This document shows positions 16,913 to 25,051 of a stretch of DNA of 64,000 nucleotides, in pieces. The position numbers and the translations under genes were made by a program. The notes beneath the pieces were generated by a model. It saw nothing but the letters and a program-made list of their open reading frames with translations. It was not told the DNA's origin and did no database searches. Numbering within the stretch: position 1 is the first letter of the stretch; every line of letters begins with the position of its first letter. The DNA comes from Sphingopyxis sp. YF1 (GTDB lineage Bacteria > Pseudomonadota > Alphaproteobacteria > Sphingomonadales > Sphingomonadaceae). The stretch is taken from positions 2,604,001 through 2,668,000 of the forward strand of contig NZ_CP033204.1 of the NCBI RefSeq assembly GCF_022701295.1, in the 5' to 3' direction.

Positions 16913-18274
16913 ATGTTGCGCCCGATCACCCTGACGCTCGCCCTTATGCTGACCACTGCGCCCGCGTTCGCACAGGAAAGCGTCGCGCCTCCGGCAACCG
17001 CCCAGACCGAGCCGCGCGAAACGATCGAAGGAACGCTGTCGCAGGACCGCACCGTCATCGCCGTCCCCGCACTTGCCACCCCCGCGGTCACCACCGTCGC
17101 GGGTCTGCGCACCGACAGCCTTGGGCGCCAGATCGCCGAGGTCATCGCCGCCGACCTCGAACGCAGCGGCCTTTACGCCCCGCTCGGCCCCGGCAGCGTC
17201 CGCGCCATCTCCATGCCCGAAGTCACCGCACCGCGCTTCGCCGACTGGCAGGCACGCAACGCCGAAAATGTCGTCCACGGCTTCGTGCGCACCAACAGCA
17301 CCGGCGGGCTGGTCGTGGGCTGCTATCTCTATGACACCGATCTCGGCAGCGAGCTGGTGCGGCAGGGTTTCGAAATCCAGCCTTCCGACTGGCGCCGCGC
17401 CGCGCACAAGTGCGCCGACGCCATCTATTCGCGCCTGTCGGGCGAATCGCCTTTCTTCGACAGCCGCGTCGCCTACATCGCCGAGAGTGGTCCCAAGGGG
17501 AACCGGATCAAGCGACTCGCGATCATGGATTCGGATGGTGGCAACCACCGCTTCATCACCAACGGCCAGGCGCTCGCGCTTAGCCCGCGCTTTTCGCCCG
17601 ACTACAAGAAGATCGTCTACGTCAGCTATCTGAACGACCGCGTCCGCGTTTTCGTCTATGATGTCGACGCGGGTACGCAGAAGCTCGTGACCGAAAGCCG
17701 CAACGCGACCTTCGCCCCGCGCTGGTCGCCCGACGGAACACAGATCCTCTTCTCGATGGCGGTCGGCGGAAACACCGACATCTATCGCGTGTCGGCGAAT
17801 GGCGGCACGCCGGTACGGCTGACCAGCACCCCCGGCATCGACGTCGGCGGCAGCTTTTCGCCCGACGGCAGGAAGATCGTGTTCGAAAGCGATCGGTCGG
17901 GCAGCCAGCAAATCTATACGATGAACATCGACGGGTCGAACCAGCAGCGGATCAGTTTCGGCGGCGGGCGCTACGCGACCCCCGAATGGTCGCCGCGCGG
18001 TGATCTGATCGCCTTCACCCGGCTTGGAGGCGGCAATATCCGCATCGGTGTCATGACACCGGCAGGCGGCGGCGAGCGGCTGCTGACCAACAGCTGGCAG
18101 GACGAAGCGCCGACATGGTCGCCGAACGGCCGCGTCATCCAGTTCTTCCGCACGTCGGCGGGCCGTGACGGCAAGTCGAGCCTGTGGCAGGTTGACCTGA
18201 CCGGCGTGAACATGCGGCGCCTGCCGACCCCGCAGGATGGATCCGACCCGAGCTGGGGTCCGGTCCGGCCCTGA
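16913..18274 (+). CDS. tolB: Tol-Pal system protein TolB
   Basis: A 453-residue periplasmic beta-propeller. A signal peptide ('LTLALMLTTAPAFAQ') precedes the N-terminal domain, and five PD40-type propeller blades follow, with repeated 'SPDGxxIxF' signatures (for example 'FSPDGRKIVFESDRSG'). TolB binds Pal and TolA. The gene starts three bases after tolA. A 127-bp gap separates it from pal. Confidence 0.97.
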   Translation: MLRPITLTLALMLTTAPAFAQESVAPPATAQTEPRETIEGTLSQDRTVIAVPALATPAVTTVAGLRTDSLGRQIAEVIAADLERSGLYAPLGPGSVRAISMPEVTAPRFADWQARNAENVVHGFVRTNSTGGLVVGCYLYDTDLGSELVRQGFEIQPSDWRRAAHKCADAIYSRLSGESPFFDSRVAYIAESGPKGNRIKRLAIMDSDGGNHRFITNGQALALSPRFSPDYKKIVYVSYLNDRVRVFVYDVDAGTQKLVTESRNATFAPRWSPDGTQILFSMAVGGNTDIYRVSANGGTPVRLTSTPGIDVGGSFSPDGRKIVFESDRSGSQQIYTMNIDGSNQQRISFGGGRYATPEWSPRGDLIAFTRLGGGNIRIGVMTPAGGGERLLTNSWQDEAPTWSPNGRVIQFFRTSAGRDGKSSLWQVDLTGVNMRRLPTPQDGSDPSWGPVRP

Positions 18275-18401
18275 CGGGAAACCAAGGGCTTGCGCGGCTG
18301 ACGGAACCAAAAAGGGAAACCAGGGTTGGACCCCCGGGTTCAACATGGGTTAAGCTGCGCCTGAACAGGACAATCCGGAACAACACGAAAGGGACGAAAA
18401 C

Positions 18402-18914
18402 ATGACGATAAAGAAAACCACCGCCATGGTCGCCGCGATCGCGATGCTCGCCGTGGGGGCCTGCTCGAAAAAGGCGCCCGAAACGCTGCCGCCTGTCCCC
18501 GAGGGCACCGGAGGCACCGATACGGGACCGGGGACCGGAGGCATCATCCCCGGCTCGCAACAGGACTTCGTCAACAGCGTCTCGTCGGACCGCATCTTCT
18601 TCGGTTTCGACCAGTTCAACGTCGATGCAGAGGACCAGGCGACGCTGGCGAGCCAGGCCCAGTGGCTGCAGCGCAACCCCGCGGTGCGTGTGCTGCTGGA
18701 GGGCCATGCGGACGAACGCGGCACCCGCGACTATAATATCGCGCTCGGCGAACGCCGCGCCAACGCCGCGAAAAACTATCTCGCATCGCTCGGCATCGAT
18801 CCGTCGCGCATCCAGGTAATCAGCTATGGCAAGGAACGTCCGGCCGAGCTCGGCTCGACCGAGGACGCCTATGCCAAGAACCGCCGCGCGGTGACCGTAG
18901 TCATCCAGCGCTGA
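18402..18914 (+). CDS. pal: Peptidoglycan-associated lipoprotein Pal
   Basis: A 170-residue outer-membrane lipoprotein. The signal peptide ends in a lipobox 'AVGAC' (Cys at about residue 21), followed by a Gly/Thr/Pro-rich linker and an OmpA-like peptidoglycan-binding domain ('FGFDQFNVDAEDQATL...LEGHADERGTRDYNIALGERRANAAKNYL'). It completes the Tol-Pal complex. Its last 14 bases overlap the end of the convergent gspO, with no room for a separate terminator. Confidence 0.97.
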   Translation: MTIKKTTAMVAAIAMLAVGACSKKAPETLPPVPEGTGGTDTGPGTGGIIPGSQQDFVNSVSSDRIFFGFDQFNVDAEDQATLASQAQWLQRNPAVRVLLEGHADERGTRDYNIALGERRANAAKNYLASLGIDPSRIQVISYGKERPAELGSTEDAYAKNRRAVTVVIQR

Positions 18915-19674
18915 GCAGCGGCCACAAGGCCACCGTCGCCCAGGCGGCAACGGCCAGAAAAACACCGAAGGGGATCGCGCGCAGTGAAAGCGGGCGGTCC
19001 CCTTTTCCTTGCGTGCAGAGCGCCCACAGCATCCCGCCCGCACTCGCGAGAAGGATCATCAGCGGCATCGCCTGCCAACCGATCCACGCGCCGGTCGCCG
19101 CGGCGAGCTTGGGATCCCCGCCCCCCATGCCCCGTTTCCCGCGCACCCGTTCGAAAAGGAGCGCGACGAGAGCAAGCAGCACACCGCCCGCGACCGCGCC
19201 GATCCAGCGATCGAACAGGCTCGTACCCAGCAATGGTCCGGCGAGAAGCAGGCCGGCGACGGCCAGCACACCGTTGAGGCGGTCGGGCAACCACATGAAC
19301 CGCGCGTCGAGCAAGGCGAGGGGCAGCAGCAGCCAGCCAAACAGCGCCCACAGCCAGCCCGCCATCCCCGGCATGATCGCCAGCGCCAGCGCCCCGATCA
19401 GCCCCGACGCGAGTTCGACCTGCATGTGGAACGGATCGATCCGCGCACCGCACCCCCGGCACCGGCCACGCAACGCCAGCGCCGACGCAAGCGGGACAAG
19501 CTCCAGTGGTCCCAACACGCGGTCGCAGCCGTCGCAGCGCGAGCGCCCCAGTATCGAACGCCCGGCCGGCCAGCGCAGCACCAGCGTTGCGATGAAACTG
19601 CCGAGAACCAGCCCTATCAGCGCGGCAAGCGCGACGCCGGCGCCATGGGGCAAGGCGTCGAGCGCCGCGATCAT
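18901..19674 (-). CDS. gspO: T2SS prepilin peptidase/methyltransferase GspO
   Basis: A 257-residue A24-type aspartic prepilin peptidase. The N-terminal zinc region has two CxxC pairs ('CDGCDRV', 'CRGCGARID'). Catalytic aspartates lie in 'LLDARFMWLPD' and in 'GKRGMGGGDPKL' (the GxGD-type motif). About eight membrane helices are expected. It cleaves and N-methylates the pseudopilins GspG-K encoded upstream. It is the last gene of the T2SS operon, three bases after gspN. Its stop codon lies inside the antisense of pal. Confidence 0.93.
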   Translation of the reverse strand: MIAALDALPHGAGVALAALIGLVLGSFIATLVLRWPAGRSILGRSRCDGCDRVLGPLELVPLASALALRGRCRGCGARIDPFHMQVELASGLIGALALAIMPGMAGWLWALFGWLLLPLALLDARFMWLPDRLNGVLAVAGLLLAGPLLGTSLFDRWIGAVAGGVLLALVALLFERVRGKRGMGGGDPKLAAATGAWIGWQAMPLMILLASAGGMLWALCTQGKGDRPLSLRAIPFGVFLAVAAWATVALWPLLSAG

Positions 19675-19677
19675 CGT

Positions 19678-20385
19678 TCAGAACCGGCCCGAGGCGACCA
19701 GCACGAACCCGCCATCACCGGCACGAAAGCCGATCGCCGTCAGCGCCGCCGCCAGAGCGGGGTCATCGGCAGCGATCGCGAAGCGCGCGCGATAGGCGCC
19801 GCTGCCGTCAAAACTCAAGCTGAGCCGTTCCATCCCCGACTGGCTGGTGAGGGCCGCCTGCGCCCGCCCGTCGACGCAGCGCAGCGGACCCGACAGGCCA
19901 CGCGCCAGGTCGAGGCCGGCGATCGACGTGCCCACCGCCAACTGGATCCGCCCGCCCGCGGCGATGCAGCGCCCGCGATCATCGAACCGGGCTTCGACGC
20001 CCTCGAACCGCAGGCTGTCGACGGGGACGACCCCGAGCCCGCCCGACAGCGAGGTGGCCCCGACGAGACCGGATACACCGCGCGGATCGCTGCCGTGCAG
20101 GCGCCCCGCAAGTTCGCCGAGCCGCGCGTCGGAACGCACAAAACCCAGTTCGACATTTCCGCCCAGCAACGCCAGCGGCGACAGGCTGGCCTGCACATTG
20201 CCGAGCGGCAGCGCACCGAGCCGGGCCTCGACCAGTTCGCCGGCCCAGACCGATCCCGTCACCTCGCGCGCGGTGAGCCCCGATCGTTCGGCACCGGCCA
20301 TGGCGAGCGCGAGCCGCATCGGAAAGGTCGCGACGACCAGGATGAGAGCGATCAAGATCGCAGCAACGATTATACGGCGACGCAT
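19678..20385 (-). CDS. gspN: T2SS protein GspN
   Basis: A 235-residue GspN-like inner-membrane protein: one N-terminal helix ('IIVAAILIALILVVATFPMRLAL') and a periplasmic domain with the GspN block 'SGLTAREVTGSVWAGELVEARLGALPLGNV'. GspN is accessory and absent from many T2SSs. The ATG overlaps the gspM stop (TGATG). The position after gspM supports the call more than the sequence alone. Confidence 0.85.
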   Translation of the reverse strand: MRRRIIVAAILIALILVVATFPMRLALAMAGAERSGLTAREVTGSVWAGELVEARLGALPLGNVQASLSPLALLGGNVELGFVRSDARLGELAGRLHGSDPRGVSGLVGATSLSGGLGVVPVDSLRFEGVEARFDDRGRCIAAGGRIQLAVGTSIAGLDLARGLSGPLRCVDGRAQAALTSQSGMERLSLSFDGSGAYRARFAIAADDPALAAALTAIGFRAGDGGFVLVASGRF

Positions 20386-20867
20386 CACGCCCCGCCCCGC
20401 CGCAATTCGGCGGTCATGCCGACCGTGCCATCGTTCCCCGGCGTAATCGTCAGCTGATCGACGACGAAGCCTTGCGCTTCCAGACCGGCGAGCCAGTCGG
20501 CGAGCACCGGCGCCTTGGCGGTGGCGATGGCGATCGTCGCCTGTCCCGGCCCGCGCGCCTCGTTGCGGTCGAGCGTCAATCCGATATCGCCCGCGGATTG
20601 CGCGAGAAGCTGGTCGACAGGCGTCGCATCGGCGGCTGCAGCCGCAGCGCCGGCCGGACGCTGGCCGAGCAATTGCACCTTGGCGACGACGCGCCCCTCG
20701 CGCTCGACGGCGGCGCGATGGCGGCTTTCGAGATCGACAAACATGGCGATGGCCGGCCGCCCGAGTGCCCAGCCGAGCACGCCGAGCGCGAGCGCGCCCG
20801 CCGCGCCGACAAGCCAGCGCTCGCGGCGCGACAACCCCTGCCACCAATTGCCGATCCGCGCGATCAT
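20385..20867 (-). CDS. gspM: T2SS protein GspM
   Basis: A 160-residue GspM: a short cytoplasmic start ('WWQGLSRRERWLVGAAGALALGVLGWAL'), one membrane helix at about 20-38, a coiled-coil stretch and a ferredoxin-like C-terminal domain ending 'VDQLTITPGNDGTVGMTAELRR'. It partners GspL in the inner-membrane platform that recruits the ATPase GspE. The ATG overlaps the gspL end by four bases. Confidence 0.9.
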   Translation of the reverse strand: MIARIGNWWQGLSRRERWLVGAAGALALGVLGWALGRPAIAMFVDLESRHRAAVEREGRVVAKVQLLGQRPAGAAAAAADATPVDQLLAQSAGDIGLTLDRNEARGPGQATIAIATAKAPVLADWLAGLEAQGFVVDQLTITPGNDGTVGMTAELRRGGA

Positions 20868-22006
20868 GGCACCGCCCTTATCGTGATATTCGCCGTCTGC
20901 TGCCCGTCGGTGCCCGCACCCGCTTGGGCAGTAACCTTGTAACCCCTCGCCTGTAACGCAAGCAGCACCGCATTGAGATCCTCGACGCGCGGCGCCACAA
21001 GCATCGCGGTCAGCGTACCATCCGTGCGATGCGACAGGCTCTTGAGCGCAACGCCGGGCGCGCCCTGCATCGCTTCGTAGAGCGCCGAGGCGGGTACCGA
21101 GAAAGCGAGCGGCCCGCCCCCCGCCGCGGCGAGACGGCGATCGAGTTCGGCCTCGGCGGCGGCGGCATCGCTCGCGCCGATTCCCGCCTTCTTCGCCGTT
21201 GCGACCGCTACCGCGTCCGCGCGATCGGTGTCGGCATAAAGACGGATGGCGTGAACGAGAGGGATCAAAAGGCTGATCGCCACCAAGGCTATGGCGAGAC
21301 GCTTGATCCATTTGACGAGCAGCGGATCGATCGCCCAGCGCCGCTTGGGCTGCCACGCACCGCTGAGCAGATCGAGCGGCGGAGCCGAGAGCGAGAGCAA
21401 CAGTGCCTCACGCATTCGGTCGGGATCGAGCGGCACGATCGGCCGCCCCGCCGCGACCAGCTGGTCGAGTTCGGGATCGGATGCGAACGCACGGTCGACG
21501 CTGCGCAGCACCCGTTCGCGCCCCACCTCAACCGACCACAGACTATCCTCGTCGGGCGGCGGCACGGTCGCAGCGGCTGGCAGAATCGCTTCAGCGACCA
21601 ACCCCTGTGCCTTCAACCAGTCGTTCCATGCGGTCATTGCCGAATGCGTGGTAACCACGACGGGCACCGCTTGCCCGATTTGCGCCGCCTGACCGGCGAC
21701 AATGTGCAACGCCGCCGCGTCGCCCAAGCTGTCGCGCAGCGTATCGATCCGCGCAACCGCCGCCGCCTGTGCAGGCGCGGCGTCGGGATAGTGGCGCCAG
21801 CGAAGCGGGGCGTCCGCGGCCGGAGCTAGCGCAATCAAGCGATCGTCGCCCTCTTCGTCAGGCTTTTCCCATGCATCAACCCAGCCGTCATCCTGTCCCG
21901 AATCGACGATCACACCGTCATCGACGCGCAGCCATGCGGGCCGCAAAGCCTCACCGCCCGAAAGCGCGGCCTGCGTCGGCAGCCAGATAAGCAGGGTCCG
22001 CGCCAT
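20864..22006 (-). CDS. gspL: T2SS protein GspL
   Basis: A 380-residue GspL: an actin-like cytoplasmic domain binding GspE (residues about 1-225), a membrane helix near 245-265 ('LAIALVAISLLIPLVHAIRL') and a periplasmic ferredoxin-like domain. The start 'MARTLLIWLPTQ' at 22006 lies one base after the gspK stop. Sequence is divergent, as usual for GspL; position between K and M fixes the assignment. Confidence 0.9.
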   Translation of the reverse strand: MARTLLIWLPTQAALSGGEALRPAWLRVDDGVIVDSGQDDGWVDAWEKPDEEGDDRLIALAPAADAPLRWRHYPDAAPAQAAAVARIDTLRDSLGDAAALHIVAGQAAQIGQAVPVVVTTHSAMTAWNDWLKAQGLVAEAILPAAATVPPPDEDSLWSVEVGRERVLRSVDRAFASDPELDQLVAAGRPIVPLDPDRMREALLLSLSAPPLDLLSGAWQPKRRWAIDPLLVKWIKRLAIALVAISLLIPLVHAIRLYADTDRADAVAVATAKKAGIGASDAAAAEAELDRRLAAAGGGPLAFSVPASALYEAMQGAPGVALKSLSHRTDGTLTAMLVAPRVEDLNAVLLALQARGYKVTAQAGAGTDGQQTANITIRAVP

Positions 22007-22007
22007 A

Positions 22008-23015
22008 TCAGTCGGCTTCGCCCCAGTCGCGGCGCACGATGACGGGACGCGCGGCCCCGGCAGCGGGTGCCCCACCATAGGCATCGATGAGCGAATCCGC
22101 CGTCAAGAAACCATCCCCCATCGTCACTTCGGTCGTCAGCGCCAGCCAGCGGCTCGCCACCCCCGCCTGCCCGGCGACATCGTCAGGCGGAGTCAGGCGG
22201 GCCAGCGGCCCGGACTGCCAGAATCGCACGCTGCTGCCATAGCCGCCGACAGGGCGCGCGACCAGCGCCGCGCGCGCATCGGCGACGCTCAATTGCCCCG
22301 GCAGAAGCATTGCCACGAGCGGTGCCTGTGCGGGCGACAGCGTATTGACGTTGAGCTTCACCGGTTCGGCGACGGGTAGCGTACAGAGCCAAGGCCGCAG
22401 CCGGCCGTAAATCCCGGGCGTGACGCCGCGTACCGCCCGCAGTTCGCTGATATCGACCATCGTGCGGTTGGCGGGCAGGTAACTGCCCGGCAGGGAACGG
22501 TAAACGCCGTCCTCCGCGCCCAGCGGGCCGTCAATGCTGTCGCTGTCCAGCCAGTCGGCGGTGGCGCCCGCAATCATCCTTGCCTCGTCGGCGCCGACGC
22601 CGAGCAAGGTCATCAGCTCGGCGAACTGGCCGGTCGCGCCGGGGCGCTGGCTGAATCGTCCCGGTGCGGTTTCGGCAACCAGGCTGTTGAGATTGAAGCA
22701 GTTATTGGCATCGCTCAGGCGCGCCGTGCCGTGCCCGCCCGGGAGCGGCAGAGTGAAATCGCGGCCGAGCCAGTCGCCGACCAAAGTGAGCTTTGCCTTG
22801 TCGCGCCCGACAAGGTCGGCAACGCGGCGCAAGGCAATTTCCTCGGCGGCGAAAGCAAAAGCGCGCCCTTGGTCGACCGTCGCGACGCTGCCCGCGATGC
22901 GCGTCGCGAGCGTCAGCCGGTCGAGCGCGGTTGCGGCGATCACCGCCATCACCGACACCAGCAGCAGGACGCTGAGCAGCGCCGCCCCCCTTTCGTCGGA
23001 CCGACGTCCGGTCAT
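22008..23015 (-). CDS. gspK: T2SS minor pseudopilin GspK
   Basis: A 335-residue minor pseudopilin. A short leader 'MTGRRSDERG' precedes a hydrophobic helix ('AALLSVLLLVSVMAVIAATAL') that lacks Glu at +5, as is normal for GspK. It is much larger than the other pseudopilins, with the inserted helical domain ('ITGATADWLDSDS'-type region) known for GspK. It caps the pseudopilus tip with GspI and GspJ. The ATG overlaps the end of gspJ. Confidence 0.93.
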   Translation of the reverse strand: MTGRRSDERGAALLSVLLLVSVMAVIAATALDRLTLATRIAGSVATVDQGRAFAFAAEEIALRRVADLVGRDKAKLTLVGDWLGRDFTLPLPGGHGTARLSDANNCFNLNSLVAETAPGRFSQRPGATGQFAELMTLLGVGADEARMIAGATADWLDSDSIDGPLGAEDGVYRSLPGSYLPANRTMVDISELRAVRGVTPGIYGRLRPWLCTLPVAEPVKLNVNTLSPAQAPLVAMLLPGQLSVADARAALVARPVGGYGSSVRFWQSGPLARLTPPDDVAGQAGVASRWLALTTEVTMGDGFLTADSLIDAYGGAPAAGAARPVIVRRDWGEAD

Positions 23016-23746
23016 GGTGCACCGTCCTTGACCGGAACCGTAGACGGTGGCGGCGCAGGCGCCGTCAGGAAGATCATCACCAGTGGCGCGCGACCCTGGC
23101 GCGTCAGCCGCACCTCGACCGCGCGCGGCAGGCGATCACCGGGATCAGAGATCCAGCTTCCGCCCCATTGTCCCTGATCGTCGCGATAGCGGAGCGCAAC
23201 GCCGGTCACTTCGCCGATCAGGCGATCGCCGTCGCCGGGCGCGACACCGTCGAGCATCGGCTGCACCGCGCGGCGCCATTCGCCGCCGGAAAAGGCATAG
23301 GCGACGCGCTCGACGTCGGGTCGCGACCCGGTTTCGAGCGACCCGGCACCGCCGTGAACGAGCGCAAAGCCGTTTTCGGAACCGACGAAGGCAGGAACCG
23401 TCTCTCCTGACGGTCCGCGCGTCGCGCGCGGGAGCGCCTGCGCCAGATCATTCGCCATCAGCGCGCGCAGTCGGTTAACACTGCCCATCGCTTTGAGCCG
23501 GCCCTGCACCGCATCCTGCGTGTCGATGCTGCTGCGCAGCAGCCCGACCCCCATCGCAGCGATCGCCGCGAAGAGCGAGAGCGCGACGAGCATTTCAACG
23601 AGGGTGAAACCGCCGTCGCCTTGCCCCACTCCCGTTTGTGCCGAGCCTGTCGAAGCATTGCCCCTCTTCCGGCGAGGCCGAATGAAACAACTACCCTTCG
23701 GCAAGCGCGGGACGACCGGGGGTTGGGATGGATCGCGCCCCTTCAT
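23012..23746 (-). CDS. gspJ: T2SS minor pseudopilin GspJ with an unusually long leader
   Basis: A type II pseudopilin with the cleavage/helix motif 'GG|FTLVEMLVALSLFAAIAAMG'. The ATG at 23746 overlaps the gspI stop (ATGA), giving 244 residues, but then the leader before the cleavage site is about 45 residues, Arg/Pro-rich, and partly encoded by a dispersed repeat (23631-23659). A GTG at 23629 would give a normal seven-residue leader and 205 residues but has no ribosome site. Either the repeat lengthened the leader or translation starts inside it. It forms the tip complex with GspI and GspK. Confidence 0.88.
   Translation of the reverse strand: MKGRDPSQPPVVPRLPKGSCFIRPRRKRGNASTGSAQTGVGQGDGGFTLVEMLVALSLFAAIAAMGVGLLRSSIDTQDAVQGRLKAMGSVNRLRALMANDLAQALPRATRGPSGETVPAFVGSENGFALVHGGAGSLETGSRPDVERVAYAFSGGEWRRAVQPMLDGVAPGDGDRLIGEVTGVALRYRDDQGQWGGSWISDPGDRLPRAVEVRLTRQGRAPLVMIFLTAPAPPPSTVPVKDGAP
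23631..23659 (-). repeat. Dispersed repeat in the gspJ leader
   Basis: On the minus strand the segment reads GCTTCGACAGGCTCGGCACA followed by AACGGG. This resembles a short extragenic repeat (TTCGACAGGCTCAG-type) that I know to be scattered in many sphingomonad and related genomes. Here it lies inside the coding frame between the gspI end and the gspJ pseudopilin motif. Confidence 0.5.
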
Positions 23747-24120
23747 CGGCTGGGCCGGATGATCGTGAGGGTGGCTTGTCCGCGGCCGCTTTCGGGACGC
23801 ACGGTGAGATCGATACGGAGCAGGCTGTCGTCGGCGGTCGGCGCGACACGCTGCTCGATCTGCCAGTTGCGCCCGGCGTTGGCGACCGACGAGACGTTGC
23901 TGCCGATCGTCGGCGGCGCCGGATCGGTCCACAATTCGACCGCGCGGTTCTGCGCGACGATGCCTGCCATCGTACGCTCGTCGAGGTCGCCCGCGCTGCG
24001 GACTGCAAAGGCATCGAGGCGCACGAGCGTCAGCGCGGCGATGCTGATGATGCTCAGGGCAACAAGCATTTCGAGCAGGGTGAAGCCGCACTCTGCGGTT
24101 TCGGATCGTTCATTCGCCAC
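23743..24120 (-). CDS. gspI: T2SS minor pseudopilin GspI
   Basis: A 125-residue pseudopilin with leader 'MANERSETAECG' and 'FTLLEMLVALSIISIAALTLVRL', including Glu+5. GspI initiates the pseudopilus tip. The GTG at 24120 is chosen because GGGGAGGT lies five bases upstream; it overlaps the gspH end by eleven bases. Confidence 0.92.
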   Translation of the reverse strand: MANERSETAECGFTLLEMLVALSIISIAALTLVRLDAFAVRSAGDLDERTMAGIVAQNRAVELWTDPAPPTIGSNVSSVANAGRNWQIEQRVAPTADDSLLRIDLTVRPESGRGQATLTIIRPSR

Positions 24121-24589
24121 GGCTGACCTCCCCGGTCGCCGAGACACGCACAGCCTCGCGCGCGTCGCCGCCCGCCAGCACAATCGCCTGCGGCGTCGGG
24201 CTGGTGCCCACGCGATCGAAGAGGACGCGTGCCCCCCCCTGCCCGTTTGCGGCGACGAAGTGCACGCCAGACGGCCAGTTGCGCTGTTCGAAGGCTCGGC
24301 CCGGTAGCGGTTGCCATTCCCCCGCGATCCGCCGCTCGAACCCGTAACCCGACGGCGCGAAATTCACCGCCACGCTCCGCCCCTCAACCACCGCAACATC
24401 GCGCGCGGCGGCAAGGCGCGCGGCGAGCCGGTCGGCCTCGCTGCGCACGCTGCGCTCCTCGCCCGGGATGGTGAGCACGACCGCAGTCGCGGCGAGTCCG
24501 AGAATCGCCAGCACAACCATCAGTTCGACGAGGGTGAAGCCGTTCGGCCGCACGGGATCAGCTGTCGGCGCGGATGTCCGCATTTTCAT
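24110..24589 (-). CDS. gspH: T2SS pseudopilin GspH
   Basis: A 159-residue pseudopilin: leader 'MKMRTSAPTADPVRPNG', then 'FTLVELMVVLAILGLAATAVVLTIP' with Glu+5 and a GspH-type globular domain. The frame starts within gspG (32-base overlap). ATG 24589 or 24583 may be used. It joins the shaft and tip complex of the pseudopilus. Confidence 0.92.
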   Translation of the reverse strand: MKMRTSAPTADPVRPNGFTLVELMVVLAILGLAATAVVLTIPGEERSVRSEADRLAARLAAARDVAVVEGRSVAVNFAPSGYGFERRIAGEWQPLPGRAFEQRNWPSGVHFVAANGQGGARVLFDRVGTSPTPQAIVLAGGDAREAVRVSATGEVSRGE

Positions 24590-25049
24590 CAGTCCCGCCG
24601 GGAGCCCCGTCGGCGCCCATTGACCACACGTCGAACGCCTTCCCGTTCGCACCGGGCGCTTGGTAGTGATAGGGGCGCCCCCACGGATCCTGTGGCAGCG
24701 TCTTGATATAGCCACCACGGCGATAGCGTTCGGGCTGGGCCAGCGCGGGAGGCGCGGTGACGAGTGCATTCAGCCCGTCGCCCGATGCAGGGTAGACCAG
24801 ATTGTCGAGGCGATACTGTTCGAGCGCGGTTTCGAGCGTCGCGATGTCGGCCTTTGCCTTGGTTACCATCGCCTTGTCCTGACTCGGGAGGACGTTGATC
24901 ATGACCACCGTCGCGAGCAGGCCGATGATGAAGATGACGACCATCAGTTCGGTCAGCGTGAAACCGCGCTCGTCCTTCTTGCGGCGCGTGGCGGCCGATG
25001 GGCGGGCGGGGTCGAGCATCAGGCGAAAGAAAAGCTTCATCAGCGACAT
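24558..25049 (-). CDS. gspG: T2SS major pseudopilin GspG
   Basis: A 163-residue major pseudopilin. A 28-residue leader ends in 'KKDERG', followed by 'FTLTELMVVIFIIGLLATVVMINV' with Glu+5, and the GspG C-terminal signature 'GYIKTLPQDPWGRPYHYQAPG...DVWSMGADGAPGG' with Ca-binding residues. It forms the pseudopilus shaft. The start is two bases after gspF; an internal ATG at 25040 would shorten the leader by three. Confidence 0.95.
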   Translation of the reverse strand: MSLMKLFFRLMLDPARPSAATRRKKDERGFTLTELMVVIFIIGLLATVVMINVLPSQDKAMVTKAKADIATLETALEQYRLDNLVYPASGDGLNALVTAPPALAQPERYRRGGYIKTLPQDPWGRPYHYQAPGANGKAFDVWSMGADGAPGGTDENADIRADS

Positions 25050-25051
25050 TT

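Noticed and set aside
16046..18346. Minus-strand open frame of 766 codons opposite tolA-tolB
   Set aside because: tolA and tolB are certain. The antisense frame has no domain and no start signal.
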